Positions 1-7,627 of a stretch of DNA of 64,000 bases are shown piece by piece. The position numbers were made by a program, and so were the translations under genes. The DNA lies in the NCBI RefSeq assembly GCF_000741525.1, contig NZ_JGYP01000002.1, positions 806,001 to 870,000 on the forward strand, read 5' to 3'. Source of the DNA: Bifidobacterium bohemicum DSM 22767 (GTDB lineage Bacteria; Actinomycetota; Actinomycetes; Actinomycetales; Bifidobacteriaceae). How positions within the stretch are numbered: position 1 is the first letter of the stretch; each line of letters begins with the position of its first letter. The notes below the pieces were generated by a model. The model did not search any database, was not told the origin of the DNA, and was given only the letters and a program-made list of their open reading frames with translations.

Positions 1-1
1 T

Positions 2-715
2 TTCATCCACGGCAAGAACGGCATCGGGGACGTCGACATCCCCGATTCGCCGCGCAAGGTCGAAAACGACATGAACGCCGTCGACTTCATCATCGCCTCC
101 GTGAAGAAATACGGCAAGGACCTTACGTTCGTACCCACCGGCCCTGAGACGAATATCGCCAAAGCCCTTCAGAAGGCTCCGGAAATCAAGGATGAAATCG
201 GCAACATCGTCATCATGGGAGGCGCGCTGACCGTATGCGGCAACGTCAGCCCTTGGGCCGAGGCCAACATCTCACAAGACCCTGAGGCGTGCGATATTCT
301 CTTCCGCTCAGGGGCGCCAGTGACCATGGTCGGCCTTGACGTGACGCTGCAGACACTCATGACCTACAAAGATTCCGAGCAGTGGCGCCGGATCGGCACC
401 CCGGCCGCCAAATTCCTGGCCGATATGGTTGATTTTTACATCAAGGCTTACGAGACCACTTCACCGCACCTGGGCGGATGTGGACTGCACGATCCGCTGG
501 CCGCCGCGGTGGCCGTCGACCCGACGTTGATCACCACCCTGCCGATCAACATGCAGGTCGACACGGAAGAGCCGACACGCGGCCGTACCATCGGCGACAA
601 TGCACGTCTCAACGACCCCGCGAAGACCGTCAAGGTCGCCGTGGGCGTGGACAAAGAGCGCTTCCTCAATGAATTCATGACCCGCATCGGCAACGTCGCT
701 GCCGCCGCAAAGTGA
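2..715 (+). CDS. Nucleoside hydrolase (IunH/Rih family), 5' end cut by window edge
   Basis: The frame is open from the first bases of the window, so the gene starts outside it. About 238 residues are visible of a usual 310 or so; the N-terminal DxDPGxDD calcium-binding motif is missing only because of the window edge. Visible family signatures are GKNGIGDV near the start, the FVPTGPETNIAKAL block, the IVIMGGAL strand, AEANISQDPEA (the family's substrate-binding segment, usually AEFNxxxDPEA) and LHDPLAAAVAVDP with the conserved HDPxA. The family cleaves the N-glycosidic bond of ribonucleosides to base plus ribose. It is followed 42 nt later by an MFS transporter, so the pair probably imports and hydrolyses nucleosides. 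The Phe of AEFN is replaced by Ala, so the substrate range may differ from the second hydrolase at 2678. Confidence 0.93.
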   Translation, partial: FIHGKNGIGDVDIPDSPRKVENDMNAVDFIIASVKKYGKDLTFVPTGPETNIAKALQKAPEIKDEIGNIVIMGGALTVCGNVSPWAEANISQDPEACDILFRSGAPVTMVGLDVTLQTLMTYKDSEQWRRIGTPAAKFLADMVDFYIKAYETTSPHLGGCGLHDPLAAAVAVDPTLITTLPINMQVDTEEPTRGRTIGDNARLNDPAKTVKVAVGVDKERFLNEFMTRIGNVAAAAK

Positions 716-757
716 CCGATTTCGTCCAAAATCAATATCGTTCAAAGATAAAGAAAC

Positions 758-2182
758 ATGACTGAATTTAACGAACAAGCCGTGGCCGATACCACGGACA
801 AGAAAAACGATCCGGAAATCACCAGCGACATGGCGGTCAAGGCCCTCATCCCGCTGCTTATCACCTTCGTCCTCGGAACGCTATGTCTGCAAGGGTTCAA
901 CCTCGTCTTCACCCAGGTCGGTCAGGCAGTCGGCGCCCCCAAACAGGCCTCGCTCATCACCGCACTACCCAGCATCGTGCTCGGCATCGTATGCTTCATC
1001 TACGGCTCGCTGGGCGACTTCGTCTCACTGAAGAAGCTTGTGACCGTCGGCATTTCACTGCTGCTGGCCGGTTCCGTCTTCGGTTTCGTCGCCACCTTCT
1101 TCTTCACGCCGAACATCTGGGTCGTAATCATTGCACGCATCATCCAGACTGCCGGCGAGCAGGTCGCCGGCTCCGTATACCTCGTGGTGGCCAGCAAGTA
1201 CCTTAAGGATTCTTTGAAGGTCATCTTCTTCGGCATCTTCACTGCCGGCTACCAGGTCTCCGCCGCCATCGGCGTTTTCGCAGCCGGCTGGCTGACCTCG
1301 ATCCACTGGCAGTACCTCTTCCTGATTCCGGTGGTAACCGTCATCTTCCTGCCCATGTTGCTGCACAACCTACCCAACAAGTCGGGCACCGGGGAAAAGG
1401 TGGACGCTTGGGGCTTCGTGCTGTTCGGCATCGCCACAGCGTTCCTCACCCTCTTCTTCTCCTACAACGCCTGGTGGATGATTCTCGTGGCCGTGCTGCT
1501 TTTCTTCGCCTTCGCGGTCTACATCAACAAGGCGAAGAACCCCTTCATCACCCCGGACTTCTTCCGCAACAAGCGCTGGATCATGGCCATCAGCCTCATT
1601 CTGCTCTTCTACCTGCCGAACTACTCCTTCTCACCGATCTTCAACGCAATCGGCAGTGAAATCCACCACCTTGACACTCGGAGCATTTCGCTCTACATCG
1701 TGTGGGCCTTCATCGTGGCGGCGATCTGTGGCACCTGCTCAGGGTGGATCATCGACAAGATCGGCCAGCGTACGGGTATCTTCCTGGCGGGTGGCCTGCA
1801 GCTGGTCGGGCTGATAGCCGCATCGTTCCTGGTCACGGCCAGCCCGATGGCTCTGGTGATCGCCGGATGCCTTTACTATGCGGGAACCGGCTTGCTGTAT
1901 TCGCCGATCGTCGACACCGTACTGGGCACCCTGACGAAGGACGAATCCGGCCGAGGAGTCGGTATGAACGATCTGGCGATGAACGTCGCCGGCTCTGTCG
2001 GTATCGCCATCATCGGCGGTCTGATGACCTCGAAACCGCTGACCGGTTTCAGCCTGTCCGGAGCCACCGGTTCGACCGCAAACTACGGCAACCTCTTCCT
2101 CGTCGCCGCCATCGCAACAATCGCGGGCCTCGTGATCTTCGGCGTTTTCAACAAGAAGATTTACGCCACCGACAAGAAGTGA
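758..2182 (+). CDS. MFS transporter, probably nucleoside uptake or drug/H+ antiporter-like
   Basis: A 474-residue polytopic membrane protein starts after a soluble acidic head of about 30 residues. Hydrophobic segments run through the whole length, with a charged loop after the first half (NLPNKSGTGEKVDAW), as in 12-14-helix major facilitator proteins of the DHA2 type. Loop signatures include GSLGDFVSLKKLV after TM2 and DKIGQRTGI in the second half. It lies 42 nt behind a nucleoside hydrolase and ahead of a strong terminator, so it ends a two-gene unit. The link to nucleosides rests on this neighbour and on the identical arrangement in the next unit; sequence alone gives only the superfamily. 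The ribosome-binding site is weak (AAAGA, 8 nt upstream), consistent with coupled expression. Confidence 0.85.
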   Translation: MTEFNEQAVADTTDKKNDPEITSDMAVKALIPLLITFVLGTLCLQGFNLVFTQVGQAVGAPKQASLITALPSIVLGIVCFIYGSLGDFVSLKKLVTVGISLLLAGSVFGFVATFFFTPNIWVVIIARIIQTAGEQVAGSVYLVVASKYLKDSLKVIFFGIFTAGYQVSAAIGVFAAGWLTSIHWQYLFLIPVVTVIFLPMLLHNLPNKSGTGEKVDAWGFVLFGIATAFLTLFFSYNAWWMILVAVLLFFAFAVYINKAKNPFITPDFFRNKRWIMAISLILLFYLPNYSFSPIFNAIGSEIHHLDTRSISLYIVWAFIVAAICGTCSGWIIDKIGQRTGIFLAGGLQLVGLIAASFLVTASPMALVIAGCLYYAGTGLLYSPIVDTVLGTLTKDESGRGVGMNDLAMNVAGSVGIAIIGGLMTSKPLTGFSLSGATGSTANYGNLFLVAAIATIAGLVIFGVFNKKIYATDKK

Positions 2183-2190
2183 CGCATCCT

Positions 2191-2219
2191 TGGAGCCGTC
2201 ATCATGCATGACGGCTCCA
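2191..2219 (+). terminator. Palindromic hairpin after first MFS gene
   Basis: A perfect 12-bp stem (2191-2202 with 2208-2219) surrounds a 5-nt CATGC loop, starting 8 nt after the stop codon. No T-run follows, so alone it is an RNA-stabilising or weak terminator hairpin; a full terminator follows at 2244. Confidence 0.6.
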
Positions 2220-2243
2220 GAAACCTGAAAACCTTACGGCTCG

Positions 2244-2284
2244 ACGGCCTTGCGGTTCGATAAGCACCGCAAGGCCGTTTTATT
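2244..2284 (+). terminator. Rho-independent terminator of the first nucleoside unit
   Basis: A perfect 13-bp stem, ACGGCCTTGCGGT (2244-2256) with its complement at 2266-2278, is followed by TTTTATT. It separates the first hydrolase/transporter pair from the second. Confidence 0.9.
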
Positions 2285-2519
2285 GAAAGCGCGTGAGCTT
2301 GACTTTGTCGCAAGCCTTCTCGCATGACGATTACGACGTTTCCGATACAGGAGTCGCGGACGTCGTAATCAATCGCCCACTCCGGTTCCAAACAAACGGC
2401 TGCGCAGCCCTTCCCCATAATTGTTGTTTACCTCGAAGAAATCGGTGAGACAGATAAACGGACGGATCGTCACGGGCCACCTTCAACGTAAGTTCAATTC
2501 ACTACCCGGTAACATCAAT

Positions 2520-2549
2520 TTGACAGAAACCGATAAATACCCCTACAAT
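2520..2549 (+). promoter_or_regulatory. Sigma70-type promoter of the second nucleoside unit
   Basis: TTGACA at 2520-2525 and TACAAT at 2544-2549 are separated by 18 nt. This is the closest match to consensus seen in the window. Transcription would start near 2556, leaving a leader of about 120 nt before the hydrolase at 2678. The stretch 2285-2519 upstream holds no recognisable gene. Confidence 0.75.
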
Positions 2550-2564
2550 CATGCCTCGTGTTGA

Positions 2565-2576
2565 TAAAACGCTTTA
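2565..2576 (+). promoter_or_regulatory. LacI-type operator-like site plus inverted repeat
   Basis: TAAAACGCTTTA (2565-2576) is a near-perfect palindrome around a central CG, the shape bound by LacI-family repressors. It lies just after the predicted start of transcription, a repressing position. A second inverted repeat, TGACAC-N8-GTGTCA (2578-2597), follows directly. The cognate regulator is not identifiable here. Confidence 0.45.
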
Positions 2577-2677
2577 CTGACACGAAACACAGTGTCATGC
2601 AATGGCGCTGTCTGGTTGTTTTGGTAGTTCTGAAAAGGAACTTCTGAATAACCGGAAGCAAGGACGAAAGGGCATCA

Positions 2678-3616
2678 ATGAAGAAAATCATCCTGGACTC
2701 GGATCCCGGGCACGACGACGCCATGGCGATTCTGCTGGCACTCGGCAATCCCAACATCGATCTACTCGGAGTGACGACGGTCGGAGGTAACCAGAGCCTC
2801 GACAAGGTAACCTACAACGCGCGCTCCGTACTCGAAATGGCACATGCCACTGACGTACCGGTCCATGCCGGATGCGATCGCCCGATACTCCGTCCCCTCG
2901 AAGTCGCAGCCTCGATTCACGGCAACACCGGACTCGACGGCGTAGAGCTGCCTGAACCTACACGGCCGTTAGACGAAGGCCACGCCGTCAACTGGATCAT
3001 CGACACCGTCATGTCGAACGAGCCCGGGACCATTACGCTCGTACCGACCGGACCGCTGACCAACATCGCCATGGCCGCGCGCATGGAGCCACGTATCGTC
3101 GATCGCGTCAAGGAAGTGGTGCTGATGGGTGGCGGCTACCACGTCGGCAATTGGAGCGCCGTGGCCGAGTTCAACATCAAGGTGGACCCGGAGGCCGCCA
3201 AGATCGTATTCAACGAGCCCTGGCCCGTCACCATGGTGGGTCTCGACCTGACGCATCAGGCGCTTTGCACTCCGGAAGTTCAGAGCCGCATCGATGCCAT
3301 CGGCACCCCCTTGGCGCACTTCGCCAGCCAACTGATGGACTTTTTCCGCAAATCCTATCAGGACAATCAGGACTTCATCAATCCTCCTGTGCACGATCCG
3401 TGCACTGTGGCGTACCTCATCGATCCGTCGGTCGTCGCCACCAGGCGCTGCCCCGTTGACGTGGAAACCGCCGATGGCCCGGCATTGGGCATGACCGTCG
3501 CGGACCTTCGTGGCCCGGAACCAAGTGCCGATGAATGCCACACACAGGTTGCCACGAAGCTCGACTTCGAAAAGTTCTGGGCCCTCATCATCGATGCCAT
3601 CAAGCGTATCGGCTGA
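2678..3616 (+). CDS. Nucleoside hydrolase (pyrimidine/purine ribonucleoside type)
   Basis: A complete 312-residue member of the inosine-uridine nucleoside hydrolase family, of typical length. It has the N-terminal DSDPGHDDA motif whose aspartates bind the catalytic calcium, the VPTGPLTNIA block, the VVLMGGGY strand, AEFNIKVDPEAA with the ribose-contacting Asn, and PVHDPCTVAYL near the C-terminus. The enzyme is cytosolic and hydrolyses ribonucleosides to base and ribose. An AAAGGG ribosome-binding site precedes the ATG. It is transcribed from the promoter at 2520 with an operator-like site, and the following MFS gene begins 94 nt after its stop, so the pair looks like a regulated nucleoside uptake and salvage unit. 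Base specificity cannot be read from sequence. Confidence 0.95.
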   Translation: MKKIILDSDPGHDDAMAILLALGNPNIDLLGVTTVGGNQSLDKVTYNARSVLEMAHATDVPVHAGCDRPILRPLEVAASIHGNTGLDGVELPEPTRPLDEGHAVNWIIDTVMSNEPGTITLVPTGPLTNIAMAARMEPRIVDRVKEVVLMGGGYHVGNWSAVAEFNIKVDPEAAKIVFNEPWPVTMVGLDLTHQALCTPEVQSRIDAIGTPLAHFASQLMDFFRKSYQDNQDFINPPVHDPCTVAYLIDPSVVATRRCPVDVETADGPALGMTVADLRGPEPSADECHTQVATKLDFEKFWALIIDAIKRIG

Positions 3617-3709
3617 TTGCCTCAGCCGTATCCGCCCCAACAATCGTCTTCAATCGCAATGACCTCCGACACCATCGGAGCAGATCACTACATAACAGAA
3701 AAGCACAAC

Positions 3710-5146
3710 ATGACTAATAACACCAAACAGAAGCCTAACGGCACAGGGAAAATGCTGGATGAGGGCGGCAAGTCCATCGTCGCGTTGATGGCGGCACTGC
3801 TGGTCGCGATCTTCGCCTTCCAGCTCAACGCCTCGATGCTTTCACCGGCCCTGACCACCATGGAACACGAACTCAATACCAGCTCCGATCAAATAGGCCT
3901 GACCCAGACCGTGTTCTTCACCGCCGCGGCACTCTTCTCATTGTTCCTGCCTCGTCTAGCCGACTTGGTGGGACGTAAGAAGGTACTGCTGGGCATCCTT
4001 ATCGCCACCACCCTGGGTTGCGCGGTATCCGCACTGGCTCCGAATGTCACGATCCTGATGCTGGGTCGAATCCTGCAAGGCTCCGCCGGCCCCATGGTCC
4101 CAATGTGCCTGATCATGCTCCATGTACGCGTTCGTGAGGAAAAGCGCTACACCAAGCTCATGTCCATCCTGACCTCGGTCAACGGCGGCATCGCCGGCGT
4201 CGACGCCCTCCTCGGCGGATGGCTCGCCGGCACGTTCGGATTCCGTTCCGTCTTCTGGACCATGGCCGGCATCGCCGCCATCGCGATAATCCTCGTAGCC
4301 GTCGCGACCGATGAATCCACTGCGGACGATACACCGAAGATGGATTGGCTCGGCGTCGTCTGCCTCGGTATCGCCTTCCTCGCCGCATATCTGGCCATCA
4401 ATGAAATCCAGAAACTCGCCAAGGCGAACTGGCTCATGGTCGCCGTGCTTATCGTAGTGGCCGCCATCTTCTTCGTGGCATTCTGGCAGGTTGAAAAGCG
4501 CAAGAAAGACCCGATGGTCGCCGTGCACTATCTCAAGCAGCGCCGCACTTGGGGACTGCTTTCGACCACCCTGTTGACCATGACCGGCATCTTCGCCGTC
4601 ATGAACGGCGTAGTGCCCGCCATCGCACAGGATCCGAAATTCGGCACCGGACTGAGCGCCAGCGTGGTTCCGTTCGCCACATTGACCCCGTACGCTCTCG
4701 TCGGATTGATCTTCGGACCGATTGCAGGTCAATTGGCCAGCCGCTTCGGCTACCGCCGCGTATTGCGCGCCGGCATGCTCGTCACCCTCGTCGGCACCCT
4801 CTTCGGCATCTTCGTGGCACACAATCCTGCCATCTGGACGCTCGTACTGATTTCGGTCATTCTCGGTCTCAGCTACGCAGGCACCACAAACATCATGCTC
4901 AACGGACTGGGCATCGTGCTCTCCCCGAAGGACAACACCGGGTATTTGCCCGGCATGAATGCCGGCGCTTTCAACCTGGGTTCCGGCCTGAGTTACGCAG
5001 TGCTCTACGCATGCATGAACGCCTTTACCCAGTCCAGCGGCCAGGTTGCCGGTTATTCGGCAGCAATGGTGAGCGGAGTGATCCTACTCGCGTTGGCCTT
5101 TGCCTGCTCCTATCTCATTCCCAAGCCGGAAGGCGATGAGGCGTGA
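3710..5146 (+). CDS. MFS transporter, DHA2-like, paired with nucleoside hydrolase
   Basis: A membrane protein of 478 residues from the ATG at 3710. The frame extends upstream to a TTG at 3617, but those 31 residues are hydrophilic and start directly at the previous stop codon. After a short polar head it shows about 14 hydrophobic segments, with the MFS loop LADLVGRKK after TM2, LGRILQGSAGPMVPM in TM4 and SRFGYRRVLR in the second half. This is the pattern of the drug:H+ antiporter-2 branch. Pairing with a nucleoside hydrolase suggests a nucleoside or base as substrate, by inference. It resembles the transporter at 758 in role but is clearly diverged. A strong terminator follows. Confidence 0.85.
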   Translation: MTNNTKQKPNGTGKMLDEGGKSIVALMAALLVAIFAFQLNASMLSPALTTMEHELNTSSDQIGLTQTVFFTAAALFSLFLPRLADLVGRKKVLLGILIATTLGCAVSALAPNVTILMLGRILQGSAGPMVPMCLIMLHVRVREEKRYTKLMSILTSVNGGIAGVDALLGGWLAGTFGFRSVFWTMAGIAAIAIILVAVATDESTADDTPKMDWLGVVCLGIAFLAAYLAINEIQKLAKANWLMVAVLIVVAAIFFVAFWQVEKRKKDPMVAVHYLKQRRTWGLLSTTLLTMTGIFAVMNGVVPAIAQDPKFGTGLSASVVPFATLTPYALVGLIFGPIAGQLASRFGYRRVLRAGMLVTLVGTLFGIFVAHNPAIWTLVLISVILGLSYAGTTNIMLNGLGIVLSPKDNTGYLPGMNAGAFNLGSGLSYAVLYACMNAFTQSSGQVAGYSAAMVSGVILLALAFACSYLIPKPEGDEA

Positions 5147-5175
5147 TTGCCGCATGACCATCTAGTTTGATATCT

Positions 5176-5214
5176 CGGTGTCCCTGATTATTTTGTCAGG
5201 AACACCGTTTTTTT
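5176..5214 (+). terminator. Rho-independent terminator of the second nucleoside unit
   Basis: A 12-bp stem with one mismatch (5176-5187 with 5196-5207) has an 8-nt loop and is followed directly by seven T residues (5208-5214). Confidence 0.9.
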
Positions 5215-5314
5215 ATATCGTTTCGATTCCGCAACCCATTTTCGGATTCATCTAGAACCATAGACTACGCAAATCTGTTCTGCTACATTTAGACATATAC
5301 GCGAGAGGACAGAT

Positions 5315-6448
5315 ATGGATCAATTAGTCTCAAAAAATGTTCACGCAGACCGGCACCAGCGACCCACGCCAGCTCCTTGTACGCCTCAGAACACGCATGT
5401 GATTGTAACACAGACAGATAAGCATACGAAACTCGCAAAAAACACTCGGCACCACGTCAAACTCTGGATTCCGGACCAACCGGGCGCGTGGACGATGGCG
5501 CTCCTGCCGGCGGTGGGTGGAGTATGTGTCGGCGGGCCATCGTGGAGAAACTGCTGGATGCTTGCGGCGTGGGCACTCTGCTACTGCCTCGACTTCACAG
5601 CGGCACGCTGGCTGGCCGTCCGCTCGCATGAAGCGGGCCGAAGCCCGGCGAACCTGCAGCTCCGCGCCAACCAAGTTCCCCGCAGCGACCCCCCATCCAA
5701 CCACACAACGGGAACGCCTAGCATGCTCCCCCACTCTCGTTCGCGCGCATTCCTGACTCCGGTGCTGGTTTATGCGTTTCTGGTTGCGGCGGTCGGCCTG
5801 CCGCTGTTGGCGCTAACGCCCGAACTGCTCTGGTACGCAGTGCCGTTCGCCGCGCTTGCCACGCTTTCACTGCTCGCCGCATGGCGAAGGCAGGAACGGA
5901 CGCTGTGGGGCAACGCAGTCTCAGTGCTTGCGGCGGGCTGCATCACTTTGGTCGCCACTGCCATTGGAAATTCGAATTATCCCCATAACGCCGGACTATG
6001 GCCCATCTTCGGGCTAGTCCATGATGACACCGACATCCTAGGTTCGCCATTGCTGCCCGTCAACGGAATTATCGCGGCCGTCGCCTTCATCCTGACGGAA
6101 TACGCCTCGGTGCTATTCGTCAAGACGATGATTCGCGAGCACGGCAACAAGAAATATTACATACTGTCGCTCACATACCATCTCACACTGTTCGCGCTGA
6201 CCTCCGTCTACATCGGCTTCAAGGCACCAATCGGTCTCATTGCCTTGCATGCCCGGCCAACCGGTCTGCCCGCCAGCAAGCTCGACCCTATTGCAGGCCG
6301 GCTCTGGCTTGGGGCAGCACTCATCCTCCTGCTTCGCGCCGTTTTCCTGCCGCTGACGCGAAAACGTTTGAAACCGCTTCACATCGGTATCGTCGAGATA
6401 TTCACAAGCCTGATGAACTTCGTTTGCATTGTGGCCGCATTGGGTTGA
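5315..6448 (+). CDS. YwiC-like family membrane protein
   Basis: A 377-residue integral membrane protein. After a polar, low-complexity head of about 50 residues comes WIPDQPGAWTMALLPAVGG, matching the PxQHGAWAM signature near the N-terminus of YwiC-like proteins, here with Pro for His. A polar insert (about residues 100-140) separates the first helices from the rest, and roughly eight to ten hydrophobic segments follow. The C-terminal part contains the repeated small-residue helices typical of the family, which is related in layout to UbiA-like membrane proteins but has no assigned function. The start is supported by GAGAGGA 6-7 nt before the ATG. It stands alone between a terminator and the convergent glycosylase gene. 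Function is unknown. Confidence 0.75.
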   Translation: MDQLVSKNVHADRHQRPTPAPCTPQNTHVIVTQTDKHTKLAKNTRHHVKLWIPDQPGAWTMALLPAVGGVCVGGPSWRNCWMLAAWALCYCLDFTAARWLAVRSHEAGRSPANLQLRANQVPRSDPPSNHTTGTPSMLPHSRSRAFLTPVLVYAFLVAAVGLPLLALTPELLWYAVPFAALATLSLLAAWRRQERTLWGNAVSVLAAGCITLVATAIGNSNYPHNAGLWPIFGLVHDDTDILGSPLLPVNGIIAAVAFILTEYASVLFVKTMIREHGNKKYYILSLTYHLTLFALTSVYIGFKAPIGLIALHARPTGLPASKLDPIAGRLWLGAALILLLRAVFLPLTRKRLKPLHIGIVEIFTSLMNFVCIVAALG

Positions 6449-6715
6449 GAGGGACGGATAAAACAGCGTCTTTCGTCACATTTCTCTCCGGGTCTGCGCC
6501 CGTCCTGCGACCCCAACGGCCAAAGAGAACTTTGACGCATTCCGCCCTCGTCGGGCAGATTGACCTGAGGCTCAGACAGATCCGTTTATGCGGCACCGCA
6601 TTGTTCCGGCGTTCCTCGGTATTCGACCGCGTGTGATTCGGAAGCATTGGCCAACAAACACGGACGTCTTAGGAATACCTCCCGATGACATCAACGGAGG
6701 TTTCAATCGGCCTTT

Positions 6716-7507
6716 TCATCTTGACAGGTAAGGGTTGCCGGCGATGACGAAGCGGCGCATACGGTCCTTGGCCTTCGTGATGCCGATACGTTCGGTGGCC
6801 TCGACGCACTCACCCGGGCGCAGCGGCGCAGATTCGAGGCGCAACGGGGGTTCGCGCAAATCGTGGTCATAGAGGTCCATATCGATGCCGAGCGTTTTAC
6901 ACAGTTTCGCCGGACCGTTGAAACTGTCGCGGACCCGTCTACCCGGGCGACGACGCGCTACGAACGACTCGATATTGGACGATGCCCCACCATCGTCGGC
7001 AGAGGCGTCATTTCGAAGTGCCACATCGGGAGCAGCGAGATCATTGCCATCAGCGACGGAACCGGCAGAATCATCCATACCAATATCTTCCATCCGAGAC
7101 CGGGAAGAGGTGTCGTCAGCCGCCTTCACGCCTTCAACAGTGCCACACGAACCGGATCTCGGAACAATACCGGCGCTGGCATGGTCCGGGATTCCAGCCA
7201 CGGAAACCGGCTCGACTGCACGGATGAGGACGCCCGCGCCGAATCCGTTCTCGAAGGCCGTGACGTTCATGCAATAGTGCATTCCGTAAATCAGGTAGAT
7301 ATATGCATGGCCGGCGGGGCCGAACATGGCGCGGTTGCGTTCGGATCTGCCGTGGAACGTATGACTTGCCGGGTCGAGTTGGTCATAGGCCTCGGTCTCC
7401 ACGATGCGCGTGGTGACGCACATGCCGTCGAAATCGCGCACCAGCAGGCAGCCAAGCAGGCCACGTGCCGCAGTGTCGGCATCAGAGTCCAAAAAATCAG
7501 GAAACAT
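6716..7507 (-). CDS. mpg: DNA-3-methyladenine glycosylase (AAG/MPG family)
   Basis: A 263-residue base-excision repair enzyme removing 3-methyladenine and related alkylated bases. The catalytic-glutamate motif RIVETEAY (about residues 34-41), DPASHTFHG, RNRAMFGPAGHAYIY, IYGMHYCMNV and the late NGPAKLCKTLGI block match the family closely. The ATG at 7507 is chosen because AGGTGA lies about 10 nt upstream; a GTG at 7531 would add eight residues without a ribosome-binding site. Odd feature: about 75-80 hydrophilic Ser/Asp/Ala/Gly-rich residues (about 106-183) sit between RAVEPV and RPGRR, where bacterial homologs usually have a short loop, making the protein some 60 residues longer than usual. 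The insert is in frame and probably disordered. The gene converges on ywiC and lies just downstream of the mevalonate genes. Confidence 0.93.
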   Translation of the reverse strand: MFPDFLDSDADTAARGLLGCLLVRDFDGMCVTTRIVETEAYDQLDPASHTFHGRSERNRAMFGPAGHAYIYLIYGMHYCMNVTAFENGFGAGVLIRAVEPVSVAGIPDHASAGIVPRSGSCGTVEGVKAADDTSSRSRMEDIGMDDSAGSVADGNDLAAPDVALRNDASADDGGASSNIESFVARRRPGRRVRDSFNGPAKLCKTLGIDMDLYDHDLREPPLRLESAPLRPGECVEATERIGITKAKDRMRRFVIAGNPYLSR

Positions 7508-7627
7508 AACGCAATTGTCACCTGCACCCACGATATGGCCGAAAGCGCCCAGGGAGGGGAACCGGCACTCAATCCAACGGTCTGTCGAAACCCCTACATG
7601 AAGTTCCTGCTGCTTCGAGCCCGGCTA

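Noticed and set aside
3956..4822. 288-codon minus-strand frame
   Set aside because: Antisense shadow of the MFS transporter at 3710; Gly/Asp/Glu/His-rich with no domain.
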